Assembly (NCBI GenBank): GCA_003116975.1
Contig: BGKB01000039.1
Location: forward strand, 372,001 to 436,000
Direction: 5' to 3'
DNA: 64,000 nt
Origin: Aurantiochytrium sp. KH105
Taxonomy: Eukaryota > Sar > Bigyra > Thraustochytrida > Thraustochytriidae
Both the position numbers and the translations under genes were made by a program. The notes beneath the pieces were generated by a model that worked only from the letters and a program-made list of their open reading frames with translations, ran no database searches and was not told the origin of the DNA. Positions 40,417-49,433 of this stretch are shown piece by piece; the stretch's first letter is position 1, and every line of letters starts with the position of its first letter.

Positions 40417-42855
40417 ATGCAGCAGGCGGCGGCGGCCGCGCAGGCGCGCAAGGGCGGGCGCATGTCGCCGGCGGAGGGGTGGGAGACCGTGCCGTCGGCG
40501 CGGCGCGAGTCCGGGCGCAGCCGCCAGGGCGCGGGCGCGCGCGCAGATGGCCAGGGCAGGCGGCACGCGGGCGCAGGGAGTGGCCGCAGCAACAGCGGAG
40601 GCGGAGCGACGGGCGCAGGCAGCGCCGGCAGCGGGCGCGCAGGCAGCGGCGCGCGGCGCGGCGCGGGCAGCGCGCGCGGGCTGGACCCCCGCGCAGGCGA
40701 GCCCGACAGCGAGGCGCACATGTTCGACCCCGAAACCCGGCAGCGACTTCACAACATGCTCGACGAGTACATCGAGAAGAAGTGCACCTCGAACGAGCAG
40801 TGCCAGAAGAGCGACTTCGACGCCTCAGCCCGCGAGGCGCTCCAGCGGATCAGCTTCCTACAGGCGCTGCAGGCCATCGAGCACTTCGCGAGCTCGGTCT
40901 CGTCTCGTATCGTGAACAGGCCAGCCTACCTCATGGGGATTCTGCGCGGCCAGGAAATGCACTGGGACAAGTCACGCGCCGCCGCCAGCTTACCAGGCGG
41001 ATCCGCGGACCTCCTCGGCATGCCCGGCGAGCTCATGCTTCTTGTTGGCGAGTTCTGCCTCGTCGGACACTGCATGCCTTCCGACTTTACCCCGGAGGTC
41101 TGCCTTGCCTTGCAGCGCTTGACGCCCCCGCTGGCTGTCAAAGCTGTTCAGGCCTTTAACGCGAACAAGCGCATCTGCGCGGGAAACCGGGGCGGTGTGC
41201 TCAACCGCCCGCGCTTCTTTCAGCGTCTCATACAGAATGTCGCGGACCAGAACTCGGAGGCCTCCGAGGACACGCCTGGGGCGTCAAGCGCCTCGGTAGG
41301 CCTCGCTGGCGACACGGAGGCCCTTGGCGCCCCGGCCTCGGCCCTCCCACCTGGGCACCCTGATGGCCAAGACGACAAGCCCTATTCGCAGACCCAGCAG
41401 CACACATCCTCGCCACCACCTCTGGGTGCTCCCGCGTCTTCTCTCGAGGACGAGGAGGAGGACTCGGGTGGTCTTGGCCAACACGCAACCACGAAACAAG
41501 AAACGCTTCAACCTCCCACCCATACACGCAACGCATGGGGTACTCCGGAAACCGGGACGACCAGCGCTAGCACAAGCAACCCCAGCGCAGGTGGTAACAG
41601 CAACAAGCTCAACGTATCGACGCCCTCGGCGCGGTCTGCTGATGGGTCCGCCTCGTCGGTGTCGACGGGAACGGGCTCGGGCGAGGCCGATGATGCCGAC
41701 GCCGACGCCGACGCTGATCCGGATGCGGATCCTGCGCACGAGGCGTACGAGGAGCATTCCGCTGCAACTGCAGCGGATACCGCGGACGGTTTTGCGTCGA
41801 CGGGGCGTCCCTCGTTGACCGCTTCGAGTCAGGTGGGCAGTCTTGTGGTCCCCTCAAGCGGGGTTCTGGACAGCGCTGACGGTGGAGAAGACAGCGCAGC
41901 CGTCGCAGCAGCGGTCGCCGCTGCTGCGGCTGGTGGGCCCGGGGCTTCATCGGCGGCGCAAACCGGTTCGGGTTCGGCCGCCACACAGGCATGGGACGAC
42001 TCTGCATTCGGCGCAGCAGGGAACGCCATCTATTGGAACCCTGGGGGTCTCGGCCCGGTCGCCGGTGAACCTACGACGCCAAAGTCTGCCCGGGGGCGCA
42101 CATCCTCGTTCATGACGCCCTCCCCCCAAGTACATTTCAAGGATCGCCCTCAGACTGCCGATCGCAGTGCACGGCCCGAAAACACCGCAGGACCTAGCGC
42201 GGCTTTTGACGACCCACGCTCTCGACCAGCTGGCTTGGTTGGCAGCGACTTTTTGGACTCGGCTTTTGACACACGCAGTCGCACGAGCAGCGTCGCGTAC
42301 GAGTCGCAGTCCGCCGACGCGACTGCGCCTCCATGGGACGCCGTGCGCGACCGAAACACCAGCCTCTTTTTCAACACTGCCGGACCATCCGCCACTTCGG
42401 GTCCTGTTGCTGGCTCCTCTGCAACTGGACCGACAGGCTTGCCGCGCGCCCCGGGCCATGGGCCGGACGCTGGCGTATTCTTTTCAGACCCAAGCGCTTT
42501 TAGCGATCAGTTTGCCTCGACGGCGTCTTCTGGTGCGTGGACGAACACCACGGGGCCTTCGGGCCCTGTTGATGTTGCAAGTTCCGCGAGTGCCTGGACG
42601 CAGCAGCAGCGCGATGGCTCTCCATCTTCATCGTCGACCACGACCGCGCGCGAGCCCTCGTCATCAACCTCTTCCTCGAATTCGGCGCCGCCGAGCGAGT
42701 CTTCATCAGACTTGCATGCTCGTGTCCGGCATCTAGAGGGTCTCTGTGCTCGTCTTGAGCAGGAAAACTCGCACCTCCGCCAGCGCCAGGACGTCCTCAC
42801 TGCGGGTCTTCGTCAGCTTCTTGCGGCGGCCACAGCCCCTGCGGCGCCGCGATAA
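40417..42855 (+). CDS. Protein with two hnRNP Q acidic-domain-like modules
   Basis: 812 residues from the ATG at 40417. The first ~95 residues are Gly/Arg/Ala/Ser-rich (RGG-like). Two related helical modules follow: ~101-181 (LHNMLDEYIEKK...LQALQAIEHFASSV...VNRPAYLMGILRG) and ~205-272 (LMLLVGEFCLVGHCM...PPLAVKAVQAFNAN...VLNRPRFFQRLI). The helix-turn-N-R/K-x-A/R-[FY]-[LF] endings match the acidic domain of hnRNP Q/R-type RNA-binding proteins. A long Ser/Ala/Asp/Thr-rich disordered region follows, with an Asp-Ala repeat, then a C-terminal leucine coiled coil (LHARVRHLEGLCARLEQENS, ~766-805). No RRM is visible. An RNP- or scaffold-type role is inferred. Confidence 0.65.
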   Translation: MQQAAAAAQARKGGRMSPAEGWETVPSARRESGRSRQGAGARADGQGRRHAGAGSGRSNSGGGATGAGSAGSGRAGSGARRGAGSARGLDPRAGEPDSEAHMFDPETRQRLHNMLDEYIEKKCTSNEQCQKSDFDASAREALQRISFLQALQAIEHFASSVSSRIVNRPAYLMGILRGQEMHWDKSRAAASLPGGSADLLGMPGELMLLVGEFCLVGHCMPSDFTPEVCLALQRLTPPLAVKAVQAFNANKRICAGNRGGVLNRPRFFQRLIQNVADQNSEASEDTPGASSASVGLAGDTEALGAPASALPPGHPDGQDDKPYSQTQQHTSSPPPLGAPASSLEDEEEDSGGLGQHATTKQETLQPPTHTRNAWGTPETGTTSASTSNPSAGGNSNKLNVSTPSARSADGSASSVSTGTGSGEADDADADADADPDADPAHEAYEEHSAATAADTADGFASTGRPSLTASSQVGSLVVPSSGVLDSADGGEDSAAVAAAVAAAAAGGPGASSAAQTGSGSAATQAWDDSAFGAAGNAIYWNPGGLGPVAGEPTTPKSARGRTSSFMTPSPQVHFKDRPQTADRSARPENTAGPSAAFDDPRSRPAGLVGSDFLDSAFDTRSRTSSVAYESQSADATAPPWDAVRDRNTSLFFNTAGPSATSGPVAGSSATGPTGLPRAPGHGPDAGVFFSDPSAFSDQFASTASSGAWTNTTGPSGPVDVASSASAWTQQQRDGSPSSSSTTTAREPSSSTSSSNSAPPSESSSDLHARVRHLEGLCARLEQENSHLRQRQDVLTAGLRQLLAAATAPAAPR

Positions 42856-43744
42856 AGCAAGCAAGAAATCAAGTCCGAATTTTCGCGACTTGCGGCTGGC
42901 AGTGGCTGCCGTAGAACATACAATTCCGTGTATGCATTCCTCGGGCCTGTCGCCTTGGTAGCTCGACTAACCTCTGCAACAAACTTCAACAAGTTTGCCT
43001 TGCCTGCGTACACACCAGCGCATGCAAGGCATGCAACGACGAGCTCGCGCGCGCGTCTTTCAGTAAGAGGATCGCGCCAAGCAAGATTTTATCACCTCAA
43101 AAAATAACAACTATGAGACGGGCCATCACAGCACACACCATGCGGTGCAGCACAAGACAATGCAACAAGCCCGTCCATTTCACTTCTCACTCACATTAAC
43201 GCAAACCCGCCGCTCAATCCGAACGAGCCCAGACAAGACGGAATTCCCAGACACGGGCGGGAGAGGGCGAGGGCGAGAGCGGTCTGCCCGAGCCAGCAAG
43301 CCTTTTGAAGAACCAACCCAAGTCCACAAGCAACGTAGAGCGAAGCAAAGCGATGCAATGCGTCAGGTCAGATCAAGTCAGGTAAGATCAGGTAAGATCA
43401 GATCAGATCAGATCAGATCAGATCAGATCAGATCAGATTAGATCAGCTTGCCAATGGTTATACGCTGGCAGACGTGTCTTCGCTCGCTTGCTCGATTCTC
43501 GCTGCTTCCAGTGGCTTATCTTAAACACCCCAAAGCCTTCGATGGGCACACAGGCAGGCCTCATCGTCCTCTTCTCTTTACCCCGGTCAATATGAATCAA
43601 TCTCCATTTTTCGATCGCGTGCTTTCCAGGAATTAGCTGAGAACGACCGCCATCGTGAGTCTTACCGAGGCCGTGCCATTTCTTTGTTCTTCGTCGTCGC
43701 CGTGTGCTTGCTTGCGTGCTTGCGTGCTTGCTTGCGTGCTTGCG

Positions 43745-43791
<47 letters not shown>

Positions 43792-44741
43792 CCGGACTTG
43801 TGCATGCACGCAATCTGCTTCTTCCCATCTTGCCCTGTATAGCCTTTCAGAGGCCGACGAAAGATAGTGACTGACTGGCTGGCCGACTTGCGTCTCCAAA
43901 TGACGCACTTTGTGGCACCGGGATAGTTGACTTTCCTCGGGAGAGCCACCGCCGTAGGCAAGCACGCACGCAAGCAAGCACGCAAGCAGGCAAGCAAGCA
44001 AGCAAGCGGGCGCGGCGAGAAGCAGCAACAGCAAGCAACAGCAAGCAACAGCAAGCAAAAGCAATCTCCTCGGAGCGGCTGACGACGCGGTGGCGGCGGC
44101 GCGGACAGCGGCGGCGACAGCGGCGGCGACGGAGGCCCTTCCCCGCGCGGCGGCAGCTGCCGGGGCCGCGGGGCCGTCCGTCTCGGGGTCCGCTCGCAGG
44201 ACGTGAGCCCGAGACAGACGGGCAGGCGCAGCAGGCAGAGATAGATAGGCGGAGCAAGCAAGCAAGGCAGCAGCGGCCGAACGAACGAACGACCGGAGGA
44301 CCGAACAGGCCGCCCGGCGCGTCGACCTCGCGCGGGCCCGGTGGCGGTGAGCAAGACGAGGCCGAGGGGAGGCGGAGAAGGAGGTCGCGCGCTTCCCGCA
44401 TCGTCGCGTCGCCGTTGGTGACGACGAAGAGGCGTAGCAAACGTTGATAGACCTTTCTGTTCCGCCTGCCTTTCGCGCGCGTCTCCGTCTCTTATTGCCA
44501 TCAATCGTCGTCGTCGTCGTCGTTTTTGTGGACGGCGGAATTGTTATTGCTGTCGATCGACAGCGCCGTCAAAGGGGCTATCGCGGGCACCCTGTGCGTA
44601 AATTACGATTTCCTGGCGCGGAGCGCTCCAGTCAATCATTGCCGTGTTTCTCCATTTTGTCATTTCGACACTTCATTCATCCATCCATCGACTCCACCTC
44701 ATCGTCACTTGCTGTGTTACCACTTCGTAAGTCGCACCACC
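42856..44741. repeat. Repeat-rich intergenic region
   Basis: (GATCA)n at ~43395-43446 and (CTTG)/(CGTG)n at ~43700-43792, mirrored by (CAAG)n at ~43965-44060, so the two can form an inverted pair. (GTC)n lies near 44502-44522. Upstream of the SAPS gene. Frames here are repeat-encoded and not supported. Confidence 0.55.
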
Positions 44742-47700
44742 ATGTACTCGTCTGGCGGGCTCGACTCGTTTTCCTCGGGAACCTTTTGGTCGCAAGCGCA
44801 AGGCGGTGCCTTCTTTGGCAGCCCTGTCGATGACATCCTGGCCAGAGATGACTTTACCCTGGAAGATATTCTCGAGGAGGACACTACGATCCAGGAAACC
44901 AAGGCAGTGAACGAAAAGCTCGTAGATTTTTTGAAGGAGCCCGCGACACTCTCGCGACTCCTTTCCTATGTTGCATGCACCGACCTCAAGACATTCGATG
45001 CTTTGATGCGCGAGGGCGCCGCACCGGCCAAAGGCCCGACCATGACCCTCGGCAGCAGCGAAAGCAGCGGCGAAGGCGACTCGCCCGCAGATGGTGCGAG
45101 CAGCCCCGAAACCTCAGACACCGCCAAAGCCGACGCTTCTCCAGGCGCCGACGACGGCGAGGGAAAGACATCCCACGGCGGTGACGAGGTCGAGGTCGAG
45201 GACATGGGGACGAAAACCATGACGGACCTCGGGAACGAGCGCGCCTCTGCTCGCGCCGAAGCAGCAGCTGCCGCCGCCGCTTCACTCGTTGCTGGCGATG
45301 ACGACGAGGAGGCCGATGATGGGACGCAGGACGGTGTCGCGTCACAGGGCGAGGCTGCTGAGCTGCGCGAAGAGAGGCTGATGCGCTTTCCCTTTATCGC
45401 GTGCGAGGTGATTTGCTGCAACCTGACGCAGATTATCGAGCCTCTTGTGAACAGTGCTGATCTCTTGTCCAAATTCTTTTCCCTCTTGGATCGCGAGCCA
45501 CCTCTAGACTCGAGGCTGGCCGGGTACTTTTTCAAGATTCTCATGGTTCTCCTTCGTCGAGCTCCGGAAAAGGTCCTTTGGTTCTCCATTTACCGCAACA
45601 TTGACATTTCGGACGCGGGATGCGAAGATGGGATCAAGAGTATTGGCTGGCTCATGCCCAAGCTGCTCAAGCACATTGACTCCTATTCGGTAATGTGCTG
45701 CTTTAAGTCCCTCCTCCAGGTTGCAGCCGATGAAAACGCTCTCGCCGAAGTCGAAGAAGATGAAGAGGACGATAGCTCCTTTCCCGGATATGGCCAAAGT
45801 ATGTCGAGCCAAACAACCAAACAGATCGGAGACCTCGACGGCCGTGATGAGTGCGATGAAGTGGAGCGCGGGGCGCTGATGCGCCCCGTCCGCTCCGTCT
45901 GGCTCGGCGGGAATGGTGCTGCGCAAGCCGTCTTGAAAACACTTGCGGCGAGCAACAACTCGGACTCGCACAATAATGCTGCAGAACTGCTCGCGGACAT
46001 GATTCATCGCGCGGCCATGGCTCGGCTTGCCTTGCAACAGACTGATGCCGCTCTTGGAGGTGTTCCGGAAGCCCAGGGGCGGGCTCCGGGTGCCGCCGAC
46101 GCGGCCGGTCATGCCGAGGGAGCCGCTGCGACCGCCGCTGGCGTCGAAGGCACTGTTGCAGGCGGCGAAGGGCGCCTGCCAACGTTTAGCGCCTTTGTCC
46201 TCGTCGACGAGGGCTCCGGGCCAAACGCAGAAACGGCTATGATTGAGTCCGGTGTCGAATGGACCCTTGAACTGTGTCAAGAGCTTCTCAAGGTGGCCTT
46301 GTTCTCCTCGGAGTCAACAAAGTCGCAAGGCAACGGGGACTCCGGTAGCACGGCCCCCAAGGAAGAGGGCGAAGAGGCGGAGGGCGAACTTTTGCTGCGC
46401 ACCGTGGAGCGCGGGTCCGCATCCGTGGCCAGTTTGCAGGTGCTTACTCATCTTGTGAGCGCTTTTGCGCTCGAGCGATGGTCGGATCCAAGCCCCGCGA
46501 TGTTGGCACAGACGGGGGATTCACATGTGACGACGATGGCCAAGCATGGCGCCCTTCCCGCCGAGCTAGAGACCATTTTGGACCGCCTCGACGACCTAAC
46601 CGCGTGTCTTTTGCCCGAAAAACACGCCACGCTCTTTGCGGTGTCAGAGCAACGAGCTTTGCGTGTTTTGGGCATGCACCGGCTGCGCATTGTGGAGCTG
46701 GCCTGCATGCTAGTGCATACCAAGTACCCAGCCGCAATTTCACGCGTTGCAACCTCATCGGTGCAACCACTCAATGTCTGTCTCGACTTGTTTTTCCAGT
46801 TTGAATGGAACAACTGTCTGCACTCGGTTGTGGAGCGAACCTTGCAGTTCTGCCTGCGGGGCGGCGTGTCCGAGGAATCAATAGGTTTTGACACGGGCAG
46901 CGAGAATTCCAATCAAGAGGAGGAGCGCGAGGACTCGAACGTATTTCTTGGTGCACGAAGCGGCTTTCCTGGAGGTTCCAGCGCCGCGGACGGCAAGCTC
47001 GAAAGCAACGAAGCGCAGGAGAGACTTCGTCAAAGCGAACTCATGCGCGAGCAGGCCGCGGCGGACGCAGCGCTAGTCGCTCTGCAACGTCACGTTTTCG
47101 ATTCTTGTAAGCTCATTGACCGTCTTCTCGATGCTTACCGCGCAAACCGCGAGAGCGTGGAAGAGACGGAGGGCTTTTGGGCTGCGCTCGATGAGAAGCG
47201 CGCCGGGGAAGTCCGTGGCAAGGTTCGCTCGTGCGGTCAGCGAGGCTATATCGGCTATTGCCATCGCATCGTAAACACGGTTGCCATGGTTGCCTCATCG
47301 AATCGCAGCGACCGCGAGGTTTTGGCTGGGCGCGACGAGGAGGGCTCGGAGAAGCCGTCGTGGCCGGCGCTCGAGGCAACCGATTCCAACAAGGAGTGGG
47401 CCACCCTTCTTGAAGGGGAGATTTCTGATGTCAATGCAGTGGAGCAGTGCCTTTTGGGGGGGATGCGGCCTCGCACCTCGTCCATTCCTACGTCGGAGGG
47501 TCTCGGTGGCGATATGGAAGACTTTGACGGTGATCTCTTTCTGAGCGCTGCGCGCGGGATCCAGCGTGGAGCTGGCGACGATGACGACGACGATGATGAC
47601 GATTTCAAGGCCTTTGGTGCCTTTCCAAACCCGGATGCTGGGGTTGCTGCGGGCGTCAGCTTTGAGATTGACGACGATGACGACGACAGCGAAGAGGATG

Positions 47701-48167
47701 AAGATGACGATGGAGATGGTGCTGATGCGGCGGGCTTCAACCCGTTTGGATCCGTAGATCAGACGCCGTCCCTGTCTGCAGGCTCTGTGGATCCTTTCGG
47801 GGCACATTTTGGATCGAACGCTACGGAGAGCTTTCCTTCCAACCAGCAGAAATATATTACTAGCTGCAGTTCGTCAAAAGCCAACGATGACGACGACGAT
47901 GATGAATTCTCCGCGCTAGCTTCTGAGAGCGACCCATTTGAAGACGATGATGACAAGACCAACGTCCGCGCCAGCGACGACAATGCTTTCGATCCCTTTT
48001 CTGATCCCCCGAAAGCCCCAACGGCCGATGGATCTGAAAAGGGAAATGAGGATGAGACGCTTGCTGCGGCTCTAGATGCAAAGATGTCGCTTTCTGACCA
48101 AGGACATGCAAGTTCTTCCCCAAAGGGTGACAACGAAACCCCTACCTGGGTCCCTGATTTTGAGTAG
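44742..48167 (+). CDS. SAPS-domain regulatory subunit of PP6/Sit4 phosphatase
   Basis: 1141 residues from the ATG at 44742; the frame extends upstream only from a TTG. Residues 30-64 give the SAPS start (DDILARDDFTLEDILEEDT, IQETKAVNEKLVDFL), followed by LSRLLSYV, then RFPFIACEVICCNLTQIIE, LLSKFFSLL, LAGYFFKILMVLLRRAPEKVLWF and LLKHID, the helical repeats that bind the PP6/Sit4 catalytic subunit. A ~130-residue acidic disordered insert (~100-210) splits the start of the domain. The C-terminal ~200 residues are Asp-rich with NPF (~1000) and DPF (~1016, 1064, 1084) motifs, which elsewhere bind EH domains and clathrin-adaptor appendages. Cytosolic phosphatase targeting is inferred from the family. 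Confidence 0.9.
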   Translation: MYSSGGLDSFSSGTFWSQAQGGAFFGSPVDDILARDDFTLEDILEEDTTIQETKAVNEKLVDFLKEPATLSRLLSYVACTDLKTFDALMREGAAPAKGPTMTLGSSESSGEGDSPADGASSPETSDTAKADASPGADDGEGKTSHGGDEVEVEDMGTKTMTDLGNERASARAEAAAAAAASLVAGDDDEEADDGTQDGVASQGEAAELREERLMRFPFIACEVICCNLTQIIEPLVNSADLLSKFFSLLDREPPLDSRLAGYFFKILMVLLRRAPEKVLWFSIYRNIDISDAGCEDGIKSIGWLMPKLLKHIDSYSVMCCFKSLLQVAADENALAEVEEDEEDDSSFPGYGQSMSSQTTKQIGDLDGRDECDEVERGALMRPVRSVWLGGNGAAQAVLKTLAASNNSDSHNNAAELLADMIHRAAMARLALQQTDAALGGVPEAQGRAPGAADAAGHAEGAAATAAGVEGTVAGGEGRLPTFSAFVLVDEGSGPNAETAMIESGVEWTLELCQELLKVALFSSESTKSQGNGDSGSTAPKEEGEEAEGELLLRTVERGSASVASLQVLTHLVSAFALERWSDPSPAMLAQTGDSHVTTMAKHGALPAELETILDRLDDLTACLLPEKHATLFAVSEQRALRVLGMHRLRIVELACMLVHTKYPAAISRVATSSVQPLNVCLDLFFQFEWNNCLHSVVERTLQFCLRGGVSEESIGFDTGSENSNQEEEREDSNVFLGARSGFPGGSSAADGKLESNEAQERLRQSELMREQAAADAALVALQRHVFDSCKLIDRLLDAYRANRESVEETEGFWAALDEKRAGEVRGKVRSCGQRGYIGYCHRIVNTVAMVASSNRSDREVLAGRDEEGSEKPSWPALEATDSNKEWATLLEGEISDVNAVEQCLLGGMRPRTSSIPTSEGLGGDMEDFDGDLFLSAARGIQRGAGDDDDDDDDDFKAFGAFPNPDAGVAAGVSFEIDDDDDDSEEDEDDDGDGADAAGFNPFGSVDQTPSLSAGSVDPFGAHFGSNATESFPSNQQKYITSCSSSKANDDDDDDEFSALASESDPFEDDDDKTNVRASDDNAFDPFSDPPKAPTADGSEKGNEDETLAAALDAKMSLSDQGHASSSPKGDNETPTWVPDFE

Positions 48168-49244
48168 GCTGCTGGCCCCGCTGCAATGGAACGACATTGT
48201 AAGTAAGAGAGATTCTTGTCAATTTTGCTTCTTTCCCCGCCCCCTTTTTCAGGCTCTTGTTTGTTTGCTCGCGCCCGCCCTCCTGCCCGCTTCTGGCGCA
48301 GCCGAACCGGCGCAGCTTGCACAGGTAAGCAGGCTGGCTGAGGGAGAGAGGGCCGAAGACCTTTACACTAGGACTCGTCATTCCAGGGCGGTTCGTTCGA
48401 TGACCCTCTGGCTGCTAGATCGCTGCCCTGCTGCTGAGATGCTAGCGGTGCGGGCTGGCCAGATAAGATAAATCGTTATGGCTCGCCAGTGGCCTTGATC
48501 GCCGTGCGGTGGCTGGCTGGGGTCACTCGTCTGGCTGGGCTGGGCTGGGCTGGGCTGGGCTGGGCTGGCCAGCTCGCTGTGCTGTGCTGTCATCGTCGTC
48601 GTGTCATCGTCGCTGTGGTCCTGGCCCCCCGCCCTCTGGGATCGCTCCCCCTAGTCCCGTGGCTGCGGCGGGTGTCCCCTCTGGCCCGCTGGCCAGGCGC
48701 CGCCCCCCCGGCGCCCCCTGCACCTGCGCGCGCAGTGGAGGCGGAGGGGGCAGAGAGGGGGGGCAAGAGGGGGGGGGGAGAGGAGGGGAGAGGAGAGAGG
48801 AGAGGAGAGAGGAGAGAGGAGAGGAGAGGATAGGGAAGGAGAGGAGAGGCGAGGAGAGGCGGGGAGAGGAGAGGAGAGGAGCGGAGAGGAGAAGAGCGGA
48901 GAGGAGAGGAGAGGCGAGGAGAGGAAAGAGGGCAGAGGAGGAGGAGAGGAGAGGGAGGGAGAGGGAGAGAGGCAGATGTGGGGGCAGGCAGGCAGCCAGG
49001 CAGGCAGGCAGGCAGGCACGGGATAGATGGAGACGAGGGCGACTGTAGAGAGGAAGGAAGGCCGCACGGGCAGGCCGCGCAGTGGACAAGGTGGCAGCCA
49101 CCACTAACAGGGGCAGATAGAGAGGTTTACCAACCGCGGCATCCAACAACAAGCAAGCCCGCCCTCTCTTTGCAGCTGCCTGCTGGCAAAGTTGGCCAAC
49201 CAACGGAGCCAAGTTATAGAGAGGCGGCCAGGCAGCCAGAATGA

Positions 49245-49279
<35 letters not shown>

Positions 49280-49433
49280 GCAAAGGACGAAAGGGCACGC
49301 GCGCGCAGACGGAGGGGCCGAGCCTGCGCACGGCGGGCTCGGTCGGGCCAGCCAGCCAGTCGAGCCAGTCGAGCGAGATAAGCAAGCAAACAAACACAAA
49401 AGCAAACAAACAAACACAAAAGCAAAAGCAAGC
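48168..49433. repeat. Intergenic region with long purine tract
   Basis: (GGGCT)n at ~48532-48572; a nearly pure A/G tract built of GGAGA/GAGAG units at ~48737-48975; (CAGG)n at ~48984-49018; (GAAA)n at ~49241-49280; (CAAA)n-type leader before 49434. Long antisense frames (Leu/Ser/Pro) are the complement of the purine tract. Confidence 0.7.

Noticed and set aside
48604-49431. 275-codon minus frame rich in Leu/Ser/Pro
   Set aside because: It is the complement of the purine tract; repeat-encoded.
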